From CAYSWF01 sp964562905 (lineage in GTDB: Bacteria; Patescibacteriota; Andersenbacteria; UBA10190), in the NCBI GenBank assembly GCA_964562905.1, contig CAZLVG010000044.1, positions 1 through 8,051 of the forward strand: a DNA stretch of 8,051 nt, given 5' to 3'. The position numbers and the translations under genes are program-made. Below are positions 6,412 to 8,051 of the stretch, piece after piece. Under the pieces are notes generated by a model, which was not told where the DNA came from, ran no database searches, and saw only the letters and a program-made list of their open reading frames with translations. The first letter of the stretch is position 1; each line of letters begins with the position of its first letter.

Positions 6412-6541
6412 TAAAATCAGTGTTTACCTTGAGCGGCGGACGAAGGTCAGCATGCCGGAGTGTCGCGCGGTGAGTTTCATCCGAAGAAGCCGGCCAGGCA
6501 TTTTGTCCTGATGGGCGATGGGCGGGAAATGATGGCGGCGA

Positions 6542-6617
6542 TGGTGCGCCCGGAGGGAGTTGAACCCCCAACCGTCAGCTTAAGAGGCTGCTGCTCTGCC
6601 AATTGAGCTACGGGCGC
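6542..6617 (-). tRNA. tRNA-Lys(CUU)
   Basis: A 76-base cloverleaf on the - strand with encoded CCA. The acceptor GCGCCCG pairs with CGGGCGC, the discriminator is A, and CCA is at 6544-6542. The D stem is GCTC/GAGC. The anticodon loop CTCTTAA, with U33, gives CUU, which reads AAG. The T stem and loop are GGGGG-TTCAACT-CCCTC, with one G-U pair. The first pair of the anticodon stem (G-A) is mismatched; otherwise all stems close. It is divergent from tRNA-Ser. Confidence 0.93.
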
Positions 6618-6625
6618 GTAACTAC

Positions 6626-6654
6626 GGTTTACCAGATGTAAGACACTCCATCAA
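6626..6654 (-). promoter_or_regulatory. Candidate promoter of tRNA-Lys
   Basis: On the - strand, TTGATG (6649-6654) and TAAACC (6626-6631) have a 17-base spacer, with 8 bases from the -10 to the tRNA 5' end. The spacing is ideal for a tRNA promoter; the -10 match is modest. Confidence 0.4.
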
Positions 6655-6933
6655 GTTTACTGCCTGTTGCTGTCCTTAACCCAAGACAGCGACAAAGCTG
6701 GGCAACTATCACCTTCTTTAGGCCATTTCTTCTCTCCCTTTAACGAGCTAAACCTGCCTTATGATAGTTCCTCTTGATGGGGGGACCAGGAGGGGACAGA
6801 GAGAAAAACCAATCGGCCCTTGGGCGGGATAGCGCGTTTGCTCTGGAGAAGATCGAAAAGTCCAGCTTGCCGTGGAGGAATGTTTGCTAAATTACCGCCG
6901 CCGGCCGGTTGATCAGGCGGACGCGCGAGACAC
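6655..6933. other. Intergenic stretch between divergent tRNA promoters, no recognisable gene
   Basis: About 280 bases. A 62-residue - strand frame (6759-6947) and a short + strand frame from ATG 6777 exist, but neither has a convincing ribosome site or resembles a family I know. I checked by eye for SRP RNA, tmRNA and RNase P signature cores and saw none. It may be a decayed gene or a leader region. Confidence 0.5.
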
Positions 6934-6962
6934 TTGAACAGAGGCAACGCATAAGGTAAAAC
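6934..6962 (+). promoter_or_regulatory. Candidate promoter of tRNA-Ser
   Basis: TTGAAC (6934-6939) and TAAAAC (6957-6962) are separated by 17 bases, and the -10 ends 10 bases before the tRNA 5' end. Its form is close to that of the tRNA-Lys promoter (TTGA-x-x, 17 bases, TAAA-x-C). Confidence 0.5.
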
Positions 6963-6972
6963 TCACAGTACG

Positions 6973-7064
6973 GGAGAGGTCGCATAGTCTGGTCTAGTGC
7001 GGTGCCTTGCTAAGGCATTGACCTTTAACAGGGTCCGTGGGTTCGAATCCCACCCTCTCCGCCA
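6973..7064 (+). tRNA. tRNA-Ser(GCU)
   Basis: A 92-base class II tRNA with encoded CCA. Acceptor GGAGAGG/CCTCTCC, discriminator G as usual for Ser, CCA at 7062-7064. D stem GCAT/GTGC. Anticodon stem GTGCC/GGCAT around TTGCTAA gives anticodon GCU, which reads AGC/AGU. A long variable arm, GACC-loop-GGTC, follows. T arm GTGGG-TTCGAAT-CCCAC. Its 3' half is also read antisense as the last codons of the adjacent recombinase frame, so it is the probable integration site of the element that starts to its right. Confidence 0.95.
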
Positions 7065-8026
7065 AATGTAACTTCAGTGTCCGAAAGGAAACCGGATGAC
7101 CGCGCCGCAGGCGCGGAATGGGGCAGAAAACGGCGTCGCTTCGCGACGAAATCGCTGGGGGCGGGCGCGCCGAAGCGGGCGGATTTGTTACGAACCAAGG
7201 GGTTCGTTCCGATTTTTTGGACGAAAGATTTAATTTTATGAAAATCATCCGACTTCGCCAAAAAATCGGCTTGTTTCGTATCTAAAATCCATTCCCGCAG
7301 GGGTTCGACCCAATTTTTTCTCCCGTTTTCAAAATCTTTCTTCTTTTGTTCCAAAACGGCAGAAGCGAGCAAAATTTCATCCTTCTTCTTGAGATAAGTT
7401 TGTTTCGGTATGTCGCCGTCCAAATAAGCGGAGACCAACTTTTCCATTTTCGCTTCTGCCGTTTTGATATTTTCGGAAAGATTTTGAACCTCGCTTTGCG
7501 ATACAGAAGTTTCCTCGCGTTTCCATTCGTCCACTTTCACCAACATCCAATCAGTGAGTTCATCGCAAAGCGAGATTGTTTGAAGCCGTGTCTTGATTTG
7601 CCGCGCCAATTCCGGCTCTTGGATATATGGTTGCGAACAGCGGCCGCGCTTTTTAGAACAGCGATAATAGCGGTAGCGATGGCCCGATTTTCCAGTAGCC
7701 CATTGTGCGCTAATCATTGAGCCACATTCAGCGCAACGAAATAGTCCGGTAAATGGGAAATCGTGCCTCGCTTTTCGCTTGCGCGGCCGCTCTTTGGCGC
7801 GGAGTATTTTCTGTACGGCTTCAAACAATGCGGGAGAAAGAATTGGCTCAAAGTTTCCCTCAAACCATCCTCCTTTGTGCTTCACGAAACCGATATACGC
7901 TCTGTGCGTCAAAAGTCGTTTGATGGAAACTTTGGCAAGTGGTGTTTGGTTCTTGGAGACAACGCCGAGTTCCGCCAAAAATTGCGCAAGAGAAACAGAG
8001 GTGCGCACGCTTTTTAGAACCAGTTA
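7025..8026 (-). CDS. Large serine recombinase, C-terminal part (catalytic domain not in window; possibly broken)
   Basis: Reading from a GTG at 8008, 327 residues. SIKRLLTHRAYIGFVKHKGG and FEPILSPALFEAVQKIL are the end of the Recombinase domain; a zinc ribbon follows with C92-x-x-C95 and C117/C124, then a long charged helix region (~165-220) suited to a coiled coil. Large serine recombinases insert and excise DNA elements by binding att sites with these domains. The N-terminal resolvase domain with the nucleophilic Ser is missing. In the same frame a TAA lies at 8024-8026, only six codons above the GTG, and the protein similarity seems to run up to about that point. This suggests a frameshift, a nonsense change or a truncated copy; the window ends too soon to decide. 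The GTG is therefore unlikely to be a genuine start. The last ~12 codons (ending GEGGIRTHGPC) are antisense tRNA-Ser. Confidence 0.75.
7054..7064. other. Probable element/chromosome junction (att side) at the tRNA-Ser 3' end
   Basis: The tRNA is intact through its CCA. The recombinase gene points toward it and ends inside it, the usual layout for an element integrated at a tRNA 3' end. The crossover core cannot be delimited because the other junction is not in the window, so the coordinates mark only the tRNA 3' end. Confidence 0.4.
7100..7148. repeat. Two adjacent perfect GC-rich hairpins next to the tRNA-Ser
   Basis: CCGCGCC (7100-7106) pairs with GGCGCGG (7110-7116) over 3 bases, and CGTCGC (7134-7139) with GCGACG (7143-7148) over 3 bases. 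Both lie in the last part of the recombinase frame, 35-85 bases from the tRNA end. A third hairpin, ACGAACC/GGTTCGT (7190-7196/7201-7207), is followed five bases later by six T on the + strand. They could end the tRNA-Ser transcript or belong to the att region. Confidence 0.45.
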
Positions 8027-8051
8027 GCGTCCATTCAGTCCTTTGATTTCC

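Noticed and set aside
6759..6947. 62-residue - strand frame between the tRNAs
   Set aside because: No family resemblance, no convincing ribosome site and Pro/Arg-rich composition as expected from a chance frame.
7025..7064. GEGGIRTHGPC tail of the recombinase as a meaningful protein motif
   Set aside because: It is the antisense reading of the tRNA-Ser 3' end, a familiar database artefact.

Overview
The window is a mosaic of bacterial DNA, most likely from a Patescibacteria (CPR)-type genome. That assignment is an inference. It rests on the VanW-family protein with a Pro/Ser-rich tail, the weak or absent Shine-Dalgarno sequences in the GC-rich block, and a zinc-ribbon serine recombinase of the type common in CPR genomes. 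No marker gene settles it. Both tRNAs carry an encoded CCA end.

Layout. (1) 1-2172, moderately AT-rich: the 3' end of a guanylate-kinase-like gene on the + strand, closed by a hairpin terminator that overlaps its last codons. It faces a - strand pair, an Idi/YfcD-like Nudix hydrolase and a 470-residue sulfotransferase-like protein, joined by a 4-base ATGA overlap. (2) About 2200-2911, gene debris: the 3' end of an ISL3-type transposase (- strand), the tail of an unrecognised + strand gene, and a frameshifted C-terminal scrap of a sensor histidine kinase whose open frame runs into the next gene. (3) 2912-6361, GC-rich: a secreted or membrane-anchored VanW-domain protein overlapping by 8 bases with a second Nudix hydrolase, then, convergent, a D-Ala-D-Ala-ligase-like ATP-grasp protein. 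A degenerate array of ten 7-base units starts directly after the Nudix stop codon and fills most of the gap between the convergent genes. (4) 6542-7064: divergent tRNA-Lys(CUU) and tRNA-Ser(GCU), each with a plausible sigma70-type promoter with a 17-base spacer, separated by about 355 bases without a recognisable gene. (5) 7025-8051: the C-terminal two thirds of a large serine recombinase on the - strand. Its stop codon lies inside tRNA-Ser, so this looks like one end of an integrative element placed at the 3' end of that tRNA gene; the rest lies beyond the window.

How the genes may work together. VanW-domain and Ddl-like proteins both point to the cell envelope and peptidoglycan, but they are on opposite strands and nothing shows co-regulation. 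The Nudix/sulfotransferase pair is almost certainly co-translated; its substrates are unknown. I see no clear new defence or secretion system. The items most worth a second look are the altered D-Ala pocket of the ligase, the heptamer array, the duplicated motif inside the sulfotransferase, and the tRNA/recombinase junction.
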